A stretch of DNA of 9,353 nucleotides from Chloroflexota bacterium (GTDB lineage Bacteria > Chloroflexota > Dehalococcoidia > SM23-28-2 > RBG-16-64-32): the NCBI GenBank assembly GCA_016190405.1, contig JACPQO010000090.1, positions 1 through 9,353 on the forward strand, given 5' to 3'. Below, one piece after another: positions 1-5,178 of the stretch; within the stretch, counting starts at the first letter, position 1; every line of letters starts with the position of its first letter. A program made the position numbers and the translations under genes. The notes beneath the pieces were generated by a model, which saw only the letters and a program-made list of their open reading frames with translations, had not been told where the DNA came from and did no database searches.

Positions 1-1
1 C

Positions 2-400
2 GGCGCCGCCGCGGCCGCAGCCTGGCTCTCCTACGACCCCGCAGTGCCGCCCTTCCTGAACACGCTCGCCGCCCTCGATGTCAACATGGGCGTCTGGGTG
101 AACATGAAGGAGGCGGCCACGCTGACGGTTACGGGAACGCCGCCGGGCACGACCGAAATCGCCATCTCCCAGGGCTGGAACTTCATCGGCTACCCGTCGG
201 GGCAGACGAAGGCCGTGACCGACGTGCTGGCCGGCGTTTCCTACAACTCCGCCTGGGCCTACGACCCGTCGCTGTCGCCCAGCCCCTGGCAGAGCTACGA
301 CCCCAACGTGCCGGACTTCCTGAACACCCTCCAGCAGTTCGAGCCCGGTCGTGGCTACGCCCTCAATGCCCCGGGTCCGGGCACGCTGGTGATCGAGTAG
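2..400 (+). CDS. C-terminal fragment of a repeat-containing surface protein (5' end outside window)
   Basis: The reading frame is open from base 2 to a TAG at 398-400 and gives 132 residues with no start of its own that fits the family, so the gene begins upstream of the window. The fragment has the end of one repeat (AWLSYDP..PPFLNTL, then [14 protein letters not shown]) and a complete second repeat ([40 protein letters not shown]). By hand alignment about 100 of 126 residues match the C-terminus of the next gene (599-2062), so the two are tandem paralogues. The repeat style is typical of secreted or surface proteins of Chloroflexota; the biochemical role is unknown. It lacks the nine-residue insertion seen in its neighbour. 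A promoter-like site follows at 432-460, so the next gene need not depend on this transcript. Confidence 0.85.
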   Translation, partial: GAAAAAAWLSYDPAVPPFLNTLAALDVNMGVWVNMKEAATLTVTGTPPGTTEIAISQGWNFIGYPSGQTKAVTDVLAGVSYNSAWAYDPSLSPSPWQSYDPNVPDFLNTLQQFEPGRGYALNAPGPGTLVIE

Positions 401-431
401 CGACGCCCAGCCGCCGCCGCTCTGGCCACCG

Positions 432-460
432 TTGACGTCGCGTTGGGCCGGTGCTACCCT
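432..460 (+). promoter_or_regulatory. Probable sigma-70-type promoter for the 599-2062 gene
   Basis: TTGACG at 432-437 is separated by exactly 17 nt from TACCCT at 455-460. The -35 matches five of six consensus bases. The -10 keeps TA and the final T, a pattern also seen at 4858-4886. Transcription would start near 467 and give a leader of about 130 nt. This is a prediction from sequence only. Confidence 0.5.
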
Positions 461-488
461 GTGGCCATCTCGCTCAAGAGAAGTCTCC

Positions 489-602
489 ATGGCCAACCAC
501 AGCCGTCGCATTCTGCACCGCTCCCTGGTCGCGGTCCCCACCCCGCTTGGCCATCGCCGCGGCCCCGGCTCTGCTGCTCCTGTAGAAGGGGGACGACCAT
601 GA
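489..602 (+). other. Possible 37-residue leader ORF overlapping the next start (ATGA)
   Basis: An ATG at 489, with a weak purine stretch (AGAGAAG) before it, opens a 37-codon frame rich in Arg, Pro and Gly. Its TGA (600-602) overlaps the ATG of the surface-protein gene at 599. The overlap would allow translational coupling. Its first residues ([17 protein letters not shown]) look like the basic start of a signal peptide. The matching hydrophobic stretch ([12 protein letters not shown], then TAG at 583-585) lies in a different frame, so this may be a decayed signal-peptide remnant rather than a functional peptide. I have no homology support for it. Confidence 0.2.
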
Positions 603-2062
603 AGAACGCCGGCTGGCTGCTAGGGGTGGGGCTGGTGGTGGGAACAGCGCTGTTGGTCATCCTGGTGCCGGGATCTTCCCAACAAGGGTCATCTGCGTCG
701 GCTGATTCAGGTACCTTGGTGTCAGACCCGTCCGATGACGACGTATTTGGCATGGGTGGGGTCGGCACCGGTGCGGGGAGCCCAAACAACGGCGATCTCC
801 CCGTGGGCGATACCGGAGGTGCGGATCCGAACAAAGGAAGAAGGTCGATACTCAAGTTCGACCTTAACTATTTGTCGGGCCAGGTGGATTCGGCGACGTT
901 GAAACTTACAATCTTCCAGAGCCGCAAGGATCAGTATCCGGACCCGGGCATTATCGATAGCGCGCCGCCCTTCACGAATCCGGGCCTGGGCGACACCGTC
1001 GTGGTTCACATCGCCGACTACGGCACCCCTAACGCCTCGGACTACGGCGCCCCCTCCATCGGCAATGACCCGGGCGTGCTCATCCCAGCCGCGGTTGAAC
1101 CCGATGCGTTGGTGTCCATAGACGTAAAGGCGGCCATGCAGCAAGCGCTAGACGCGAGCAGCCCCTTCGTTGCCTTCCGTGTACAGACGGCCACCGAGAC
1201 TGACGGCGACGGCCTTAACGACGCTTGGCTTTTCGGCTCTGCCAATAGCTCGGACCCGGCCAGACGACCGGTGCTGGAGTACGTTATCAGCGCGCCGACG
1301 CCTACTGCCACGGCGACCGATGGCGCCACACCTACGCCCACGCCCACGCCCACGGCCACGCCGACGCCGACTCCTACGCCCACGCCCACCCCTACGCCCA
1401 CGCCCACGGGTCCGACGCCGACGCCCACACCCACACCCACGCCGACCGGCGGCGTGACTGCCACCCCCACGCCCACACCCACCGGCCAGCAGACGGTCGA
1501 GATCGACCTCCAGCCGGGCTGGAACCTCATCTCCCTGCCCGTCGCCCCCCCGGACCCCATGGCCCCGGCAACTGTGCTGGCCTCCATCGCCGGCAAGCTG
1601 AACAGCGCCTGGGCCTACCAGGCCGGCGGCGCGGGCGCCGCGGCAGCCGCAGGCCTCCTTCGGCAAGCTCAGGACGCAGCCTGGCTGAGCTACGATCCGG
1701 CCATCCCTCCCTTCCTCAACACCCTCACCGCCATCGACGTGACGATGGGATTCTGGGTCAACATGAAGGAGGCGGCCACGCTGACGGTGGCGGGCACCCA
1801 GCCGGGCACGACCGAGATCCCCATCTCCGAGGGGTGGAACTTCATCGGCTACCCGTCGTCCCAGGTCCGCGACGTGCCGGACGTCCTCGAAGGCGTCACC
1901 TACAACTCGGTGTGGGCGTACGACCCGATGCTGTCGCCCAGCCCCTGGCAGAGCCACGACCCCAACGTGCCGACGTTCCTCAACACGTTGCAGAACTTCA
2001 CGCCCGGGCGCGGCTACGCGTTGAACGCGCCCGGCCCGGGCACGGTTACTGTTCAGCCATAG
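599..2062 (+). CDS. Secreted surface protein: DNRLRE/CBM96-like domain, Pro-Thr linker, two C-terminal WNLISLP/FLNTL repeats
   Basis: A protein of 487 residues. I chose ATG 599 because AAGGGGGA lies about 6 nt upstream and a signal sequence follows at once (residues 5-24 hydrophobic, from GWLLGVGL). The same frame is open further upstream but that part is low-complexity and not signal-like. Residues about 40-230 look like a beta-sandwich of the DNRLRE/CBM96 type ([33 protein letters not shown]), which in other bacteria is found in secreted, often carbohydrate-associated proteins. Residues 232-297 are a Pro-Thr linker. Residues 306-399 and 411-485 are two diverged copies of one repeat ([39 protein letters not shown]). 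Nine residues at 352-360 (GLLRQAQDA) are a repeat insertion absent from the upstream paralogue. The N-terminal domain uses codons such as AGA, AGG and ATA that its neighbours avoid, which hints at a chimeric origin. It is probably anchored or released at the cell surface; the ligand is unknown. Confidence 0.85.
   Translation: MKNAGWLLGVGLVVGTALLVILVPGSSQQGSSASADSGTLVSDPSDDDVFGMGGVGTGAGSPNNGDLPVGDTGGADPNKGRRSILKFDLNYLSGQVDSATLKLTIFQSRKDQYPDPGIIDSAPPFTNPGLGDTVVVHIADYGTPNASDYGAPSIGNDPGVLIPAAVEPDALVSIDVKAAMQQALDASSPFVAFRVQTATETDGDGLNDAWLFGSANSSDPARRPVLEYVISAPTPTATATDGATPTPTPTPTATPTPTPTPTPTPTPTPTGPTPTPTPTPTPTGGVTATPTPTPTGQQTVEIDLQPGWNLISLPVAPPDPMAPATVLASIAGKLNSAWAYQAGGAGAAAAAGLLRQAQDAAWLSYDPAIPPFLNTLTAIDVTMGFWVNMKEAATLTVAGTQPGTTEIPISEGWNFIGYPSSQVRDVPDVLEGVTYNSVWAYDPMLSPSPWQSHDPNVPTFLNTLQNFTPGRGYALNAPGPGTVTVQP
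1292..1486 (+). repeat. Low-complexity CCCACG-type hexamer tract encoding the Pro-Thr linker
   Basis: About 65 codons alternate CCN/ACN (mainly ccc acg and ccg acg) and encode a PTPTPT linker joining the N-terminal domain to the C-terminal repeats. The near-perfect hexamer periodicity makes the tract prone to length change by slippage. In-frame unit gain or loss would only change linker length. Confidence 0.9.
1652..1678 (+). repeat. Interspersed 21-nt repeat, copy 1, inserted in frame in a gene
   Basis: The core is at 1655-1675, starting CTCCTTCGG and ending GCTCAGGAC. It matches copies at 3283-3304 and 4936-4956. Compared with the upstream paralogue near base 20, the gene has gained exactly 27 nt (nine codons, GLLRQAQDA). 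The codon gca occurs on both sides of a 24-nt insert, so a 3-bp target duplication is possible. The insertion falls between two secondary-structure elements of the repeat domain and keeps the frame open. Confidence 0.75.
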
Positions 2063-2113
2063 CGCCGCCGCAGCGATCTCACGCTGGGCCCACGACGTGC
2101 AGGAATACGATAC

Positions 2114-2141
2114 GTAGGGGCGCAGCATGCCGCGCCCCTAC
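2114..2141. repeat. Intergenic hairpin (10-bp arms) between convergent genes
   Basis: GTAGGGGCGC (2114-2123) is exactly complementary to GCGCCCCTAC (2132-2141), with an 8-nt loop. It sits between the convergent surface gene (end 2062) and dehydrogenase gene (end 2162). No T-run follows on either strand, so it is not a textbook intrinsic terminator, though it may slow read-through or protect 3' ends. Its outer arm resembles that of the palindrome at 3343-3370 (GTACGGGCG), suggesting a REP-like element family. Confidence 0.75.
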
Positions 2142-2161
2142 AGCGTTGCCCGCGTATAGAG

Positions 2162-3277
2162 CTACGGCGTGATCACCGCCCGCGAGGTGGCCGTCTGCTT
2201 CCCCTCCCACTCGGCCTGCTGGAACGCCTCGTCGATCTTCTCCAGGGGGTACTTGTGGGAGACCACCTTGGCCAGCGGGAAGCGGTCCTTGTTGCGGACC
2301 AGAAAGTCCAGGGCCACCGGCAGGATCGCCGGGTCGTACATGTTGACGGCCACCAGCCGCTTGTTGAACCAGACTAACTGCGACGGGTCGATGGTGGTGG
2401 TCTGGCCGAGGCTGATGTTGCCCACCTCCAGGAACGTTCCGCCCTGCCGCACCATGGACAGCCCCTCGGGGACGGCCGCCGGCAGCCCCACGAACTCGCC
2501 GACCAGGTCGGCGCCGCGGCCGCCGGTGAGGCCCATCACCTTGGCGATCCGGTCCTGCGGCGTCTGCGCCTCGTTGATGTCTACGACCACATCGGCGCCG
2601 CACTCCTGGGCCAGCTTTAGCCGCTCCGGCACGCCATCGACGACGATGATGGTGCCGGCGCCCATCGCCCGCGCCACGGCTGTGGCGTTGACGCCGAGGC
2701 CGCCGGCGCCCTGGATGACAACCGAATCGCCCAGGCGCAGGCCGGCCTTCTGAAGCCCGTAGATCACCTCGGATAGGGCGCAGTTGACGGGTGTCACCAT
2801 CTCGTCGGGGAGCTCGTCGGGTACCTTGAACACGAAGGCGGCGTCCTTCATGTAGTAGTACTCGGCGTAGGCGCCGAAGAAGTGGGGCGGGTTGTCGGAA
2901 AGGGGGGTGGGCCCGTACTTGTTGGGGCAGGCCGCCAGCTCCCCCCGCAGGCACTGATAGCAGCGGCGGCAGGGGGTGAAATAGGGGTATACGATGCGGT
3001 CGCCCTCCTTCAGGGGCTGGCCCTGGGAGTCCGTGCGCACGTTGGCGCCCAGCCTGGCCACGCGGCCGGTCATCTCGTGACCGAGGATGCGCGCCCCCGG
3101 CCCGAACATGACGATGCGGATATCGCCGCGCCAGACGTGCAGGTCGGAGCCGCAGATACCGGCCGAGGTGACCCGCACCAGGATGCCGTCCGGGGCGGGG
3201 TCCGGCACGGGATAGTTGCGCATTTCAAAGGGCTTGCCGGTGTCCAGGAACACGGCGGCTTTTCCGGTCTCGGGCAT
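2162..3277 (-). CDS. Zinc-dependent alcohol dehydrogenase, MDR superfamily (TM0436-like), NAD type
   Basis: A protein of 371 residues, the usual length for the family. The GroES-like N-terminal half carries catalytic zinc residues C42 (GICGSD) and H67-E68 (GHE). A structural-zinc lobe has four cysteines at 103, 106, 109 and 117. C166 or E170 (NCALSE) is the likely third catalytic ligand. The Rossmann fold follows with GAGGLG at 190-195. Asp214 at the end of the second strand favours NAD(H) over NADP(H). The enzyme should oxidise an alcohol or polyol, or do the reverse, in the cytoplasm; the substrate cannot be told from sequence. The start ATG is preceded by GAAGGAGGAG, a strong Shine-Dalgarno sequence, part of which belongs to the repeat copy at 3283-3304. 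A minus-strand promoter is likely at 3373-3401. The gene appears to be a single-gene unit, with no metabolic neighbours to suggest a pathway. Confidence 0.93.
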   Translation of the reverse strand: MPETGKAAVFLDTGKPFEMRNYPVPDPAPDGILVRVTSAGICGSDLHVWRGDIRIVMFGPGARILGHEMTGRVARLGANVRTDSQGQPLKEGDRIVYPYFTPCRRCYQCLRGELAACPNKYGPTPLSDNPPHFFGAYAEYYYMKDAAFVFKVPDELPDEMVTPVNCALSEVIYGLQKAGLRLGDSVVIQGAGGLGVNATAVARAMGAGTIIVVDGVPERLKLAQECGADVVVDINEAQTPQDRIAKVMGLTGGRGADLVGEFVGLPAAVPEGLSMVRQGGTFLEVGNISLGQTTTIDPSQLVWFNKRLVAVNMYDPAILPVALDFLVRNKDRFPLAKVVSHKYPLEKIDEAFQQAEWEGKQTATSRAVITP

Positions 3278-3282
3278 TTCTC

Positions 3283-3304
3283 CTCCTTCGACTAGGCTCA
3301 GGAC
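3283..3304 (-). repeat. Interspersed repeat, copy 2, overlapping the dehydrogenase ribosome binding site
   Basis: On the plus strand it begins CTCCTTCGACTAG and ends GCTCAGGAC (22 nt, one base longer than copy 3). On the coding strand of the dehydrogenase it ends in GAAGGAG, which together with the next bases forms the Shine-Dalgarno sequence about 6 nt before the ATG at 3277. The repeat therefore supplies part of the translation signal. Confidence 0.75.
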
Positions 3305-3342
3305 GGGTCCTTCAGCGAGCTGACGCCCACTTCCTTCGTATA

Positions 3343-3370
3343 GTACGGGCGGTCCGCGGACCGCCCGTAC
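3343..3370. repeat. Perfect 28-bp palindrome in the divergent gap
   Basis: GTACGGGCGGTCCG (3343-3356) is followed directly by its exact reverse complement (3357-3370), with no loop. It could form a cruciform or an RNA hairpin, or bind a dimeric regulator. The predicted dehydrogenase promoter lies just upstream on the minus strand, so the palindrome would fall at the very start of that transcript. The absence of any mismatch points to a recent or actively maintained element. Confidence 0.85.
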
Positions 3371-3372
3371 GG

Positions 3373-3401
3373 AGTATCGCGACGGTGGCCTAATCAGTCA
3401 A
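3373..3401 (-). promoter_or_regulatory. Probable promoter of the zinc dehydrogenase gene
   Basis: Read on the minus strand, TTGACT (3401-3396) is followed after 17 nt by GATACT (3378-3373). The predicted start of transcription is near 3366, inside the 28-bp palindrome, which gives a leader of about 90 nt. The -35 is good and the -10 matches four of six bases. This is a prediction only. Confidence 0.4.
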
Positions 3402-3437
3402 GTGCGCGCAGCGCGACCTGCCGATGCCGGTTGGTGC

Positions 3438-3466
3438 TTGGAGATGCGCGCGCGGCGCCGCATGAT
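3438..3466 (+). promoter_or_regulatory. Weak candidate promoter of the LysM gene (leaderless arrangement)
   Basis: TTGGAG (3438-3443) and CATGAT (3461-3466) are spaced 17 nt apart. The -10 matches four of six bases, the -35 three or four. Transcription would start at about 3473-3476, at the ATG itself. That fits the lack of any Shine-Dalgarno sequence before this gene. Weak evidence; other promoters are possible. Confidence 0.25.
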
Positions 3467-3475
3467 GGACTCGCG

Positions 3476-4507
3476 ATGGCCGCGCTCGATGGCAAATGGG
3501 TCTGGGTCTGGAACTGGCGCCGCTGCGACGACGCCGATCCCGCCCGTGTGGCGGCTCGTCTCCAGGCCGCGGGCTGTCGGGGCGCGCTCATCAAGGCCTA
3601 CGACGGCCCCCACTGGTTCGATCAGGGCCTTCCCTGGCGAGAGATCGCCCGCGCCTTGAAGGCTCACGGCCTGGCCGTGGGCGGCTGGGGCTACCACTAC
3701 GGCCAGGACATTGCCGGCGAGGCCCGGCGGGCCATCGAGACGGTCCAGTACGGGGAGGCCGACCTGCTGGTCCTGGACGTGGAGGCCGAGTTCAAGGGCC
3801 GCGCGGAGGCCGCCGAGGAGCTCTGTCTGCGCATCCGGGAAGCCGTGGGTTCCGAATACCCGCTGTACTTCAGCAGCTTCGCCATCGGCCGCTACCACCG
3901 CTCCTTCCCCTACGACGCCTTCCTCAGGCACTGCTCGGGGGCCGCTCCCCAGGTCTACTGGAACGCCTTCGGCTGGCCTATGGAACGGTCTCTGGAATGG
4001 ACCTACCAGGACCACGCCGGCTTGGGCGTCCCACCCGACCGCTTGTTCCCGGTGGCGGGCCTGTACCAGGAGGGCGCCATCGCCTACCCCGGCGCGGACG
4101 ACGTACGCGAGTTCGTCCGCCGGGCCGCCGATCGCGGCTCGCGGGGCGTCAGCTTCTGGTCCTACGAGCACATGAGCGAGGAGATGTGGCAGGCGGTGGC
4201 CGGCGTGCCCCTGCCGGAGGAGGGAGAGATGTCCAGCCAGGAGTTCCGAGAGCTCGCCGGTTCCCTGTCCACGCTGGCAGCGCGGGTCGATCGCCTGGAA
4301 GCGGAGGTGCGGTCGCTCAGCCAGCCGCCGGTGCCGGCGCCGGTGCCTCAGCGCCGCACGTACACGGTCGTGCCCGGCGATACCCTCTCCGGCATCGCGG
4401 CCGCCTTCGGCCTGGCCGACTGGCACGCCCTGTATGAAGCCAACCGCGACATCGTCGGCGGCGACCCCAACCTCATCTTTCCGGGACAGGTGCTGGTCAT
4501 CCCCTGA
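3476..4507 (+). CDS. GH25-like (lysozyme-type barrel) protein with C-terminal LysM domain
   Basis: A protein of 343 residues from ATG 3476. TTG 3431 or GTG 3434 would add up to 15 residues without any better ribosome site. Residues about 5-245 look like a glycoside-hydrolase TIM barrel: ALIKAYDG at 37-44, GGWGYHYG at 69-76, LVLDVEAEF at 98-106, YPLYFSSF at 128-135, APQVYWNAFGW at 157-167, GVSFWSYEH at 224-232. The D101-V-E103 pair fits the DxE catalytic motif of GH25 muramidases, so the likely role is binding and possibly cutting peptidoglycan. Residues about 252-283 form a short coiled coil, then a Pro-rich hinge, then a LysM domain at 295-343 (TYTVVPGDTLSGIA...ANRD...NLIFPGQVLVIP). No signal peptide or membrane segment is visible, which is odd for a wall-acting enzyme. 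A phage-lysin origin or non-classical export is possible. Catalytic activity is an inference. Confidence 0.8.
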   Translation: MAALDGKWVWVWNWRRCDDADPARVAARLQAAGCRGALIKAYDGPHWFDQGLPWREIARALKAHGLAVGGWGYHYGQDIAGEARRAIETVQYGEADLLVLDVEAEFKGRAEAAEELCLRIREAVGSEYPLYFSSFAIGRYHRSFPYDAFLRHCSGAAPQVYWNAFGWPMERSLEWTYQDHAGLGVPPDRLFPVAGLYQEGAIAYPGADDVREFVRRAADRGSRGVSFWSYEHMSEEMWQAVAGVPLPEEGEMSSQEFRELAGSLSTLAARVDRLEAEVRSLSQPPVPAPVPQRRTYTVVPGDTLSGIAAAFGLADWHALYEANRDIVGGDPNLIFPGQVLVIP

Positions 4508-4538
4508 AAAAAGAACAAGGGGGAGGGTGTGCCTCCCC
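4505..4538 (-). terminator. Intrinsic terminator of the small membrane-protein gene
   Basis: A 7-bp GC-rich stem (4520-4526 with 4532-4538, loop 4527-4531) is followed on the minus strand by a T-rich run (complement of 4505-4518). This reads as a Rho-independent terminator for the gene ending at 4570. The opposite strand has no T-run after the hairpin, so for the convergent LysM gene it would at most be a 3' stem. Confidence 0.65.
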
Positions 4539-4539
4539 T

Positions 4540-4571
4540 GGTTCCTGGTTCCTGGCTCCTGGTTCCTGGCT
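4540..4571 (+). repeat. Short tandem repeat of GGTTCCT (7-bp unit, about 4.5 copies)
   Basis: Units ggttcct, ggttcct, ggctcct, ggttcct and a partial ggct run head to tail. The last bases run into the minus-strand stop codon of the small membrane protein (TAG at 4572-4570). Slippage of a 7-bp unit could move or extend the C-terminus of that protein. Confidence 0.8.
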
Positions 4572-4809
4572 ACGAGAGCGCGTCTGCCACGCGGCTGCCC
4601 ACGATAGTGACGAACACCAGCAGCAGGGGCAGCACGGCCACGTTGAGGCGCCGGGAAATCAGCCGCAGCCGCTGATGGGAGGTGGCCTCCAGCATTTCGC
4701 GGGCCGCCAGGTAAGAGATGAGCATCAGCACCGCCGCCAGTCCCAGCACCGCGCTGATGCCGAACAAGGTTACCGTTGTCACCGTCGTGCTGGTCACGGT
4801 CGATACCAT
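4570..4809 (-). CDS. Small two-helix membrane protein of unknown function
   Basis: A protein of 79 residues. A strong Shine-Dalgarno sequence (GGTAGGAGG) lies 6-8 nt before the ATG at 4809. Residues 1-14 are Ser/Thr/Val-rich (MVSTVTSTTVTTVT). Two hydrophobic helices follow at about 13-35 (LFGISAVLGLAAVLMLISYL) and 56-72 (LNVAVLPLLLVFVTIVG). They are joined by a basic loop (HQRLRLISRR) that is expected to face the cytoplasm. There is no known motif. It has its own promoter (4858-4886) and terminator (4505-4538), so it looks like a real single-gene transcription unit rather than a chance frame. I do not recognise a family. Confidence 0.75.
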   Translation of the reverse strand: MVSTVTSTTVTTVTLFGISAVLGLAAVLMLISYLAAREMLEATSHQRLRLISRRLNVAVLPLLLVFVTIVGSRVADALS

Positions 4810-4857
4810 GGCTGCCTCCTACCCCGATCAACCACTCGCCCGCTTGGGAACCTACTC

Positions 4858-4886
4858 ACCGTAGCAGAGGCCCTGGAGGGTGTCAA
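4858..4886 (-). promoter_or_regulatory. Promoter of the small membrane-protein gene
   Basis: Minus strand TTGACA (4886-4881) is followed after 17 nt by TACGGT (4863-4858). The -35 is perfect, and the -10 keeps TA and the final T. Predicted transcription start is near 4851, about 40 nt before the ATG. Confidence 0.55.
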
Positions 4887-4935
4887 CGCCACGGGGCAGG
4901 AAATGGCAGTGAATAGCGTGAAAGCACTGTGAAGG

Positions 4936-4956
4936 CTCCTTCGACAGGCTCAGGAC
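4936..4956 (+). repeat. Interspersed 21-nt repeat, copy 3 (intergenic)
   Basis: It begins CTCCTTCGACAGG and ends GCTCAGGAC. It lies between the two divergent promoters of this gap, 15 nt upstream of the -35 box at 4972. A short CAGG direct repeat occurs within and just after the element. It matches copy 1 (1655-1675) at 19 of 21 positions and copy 2 except for one extra base. Confidence 0.75.
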
Positions 4957-4971
4957 AGGCGCTGTTCGACC

Positions 4972-5000
4972 TTGACAGCGCCCCGGTGCTGGTTTAGATT
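4972..5000 (+). promoter_or_regulatory. Promoter of the Ig-like protein / CPBP / reductase operon
   Basis: TTGACA (4972-4977) and TAGATT (4995-5000) are spaced 17 nt apart. This is one of the two best promoter matches in the window. Transcription should start near 5007 and give a long leader of about 170 nt before the ATG at 5179. Confidence 0.65.
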
Positions 5001-5101
5001 GGCCTGTTCAGCCCAGGGCGAGTCGTTCCCGCCGCGGCCAAGCGAGGGCAAAACGGTCGCCACGACCCGGCTCATCGACCGCGCGGCGCCCGGCGACAGC
5101 A

Positions 5102-5133
5102 GGCCCGCCTGCCGGTAGGCAGGATCGCGGGCC
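5102..5133 (+). repeat. Strong hairpin in the leader of the Ig-like gene
   Basis: GGCCCGC (5102-5108) pairs with GCGGGCC (5127-5133). Inside it CTGCC (5109-5113) pairs with GGCAG (5118-5122) around a GGTA loop, leaving GATC as a bulge. The hairpin ends 45 nt before the start codon. It could be a REP-like element or a leader structure. There is no T-run after it, so it is not an intrinsic terminator. Confidence 0.6.
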
Positions 5134-5178
5134 CTATTGTTCCCGAACAGCGAACGGGTTCCGGTAAGGAGGACACCC

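Noticed and set aside
443..598. Extension of the surface-protein gene to a TTG start at 443
   Set aside because: The extra 52 residues are low-complexity, contain no signal features and would bury the true signal peptide; ATG 599 has a good ribosome site.
1292..1486. CRISPR-like or variable-number array in the hexamer tract
   Set aside because: There are no spacers of constant length; the period is six bases and codes a Pro-Thr linker.
1148..2128. A long open minus-strand frame opposite the surface-protein gene
   Set aside because: It is Arg/Gly-rich low complexity, the complement of the Pro-Thr hexamer tract and GC-rich codons, with no ribosome site or domain.
2114..2141. Hairpin as a bidirectional intrinsic terminator
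   Set aside because: Neither strand has a T-run after the stem, so the standard mechanism is not supported.
5048..5135. Cyclic-di-GMP-I riboswitch in the Ig-like leader (it has GGGCAAA and a CCGGTAGG segment)
   Set aside because: The invariant ACGCAAAGCC core and the tetraloop/receptor layout are missing; the similarity is limited to short GC-rich words.
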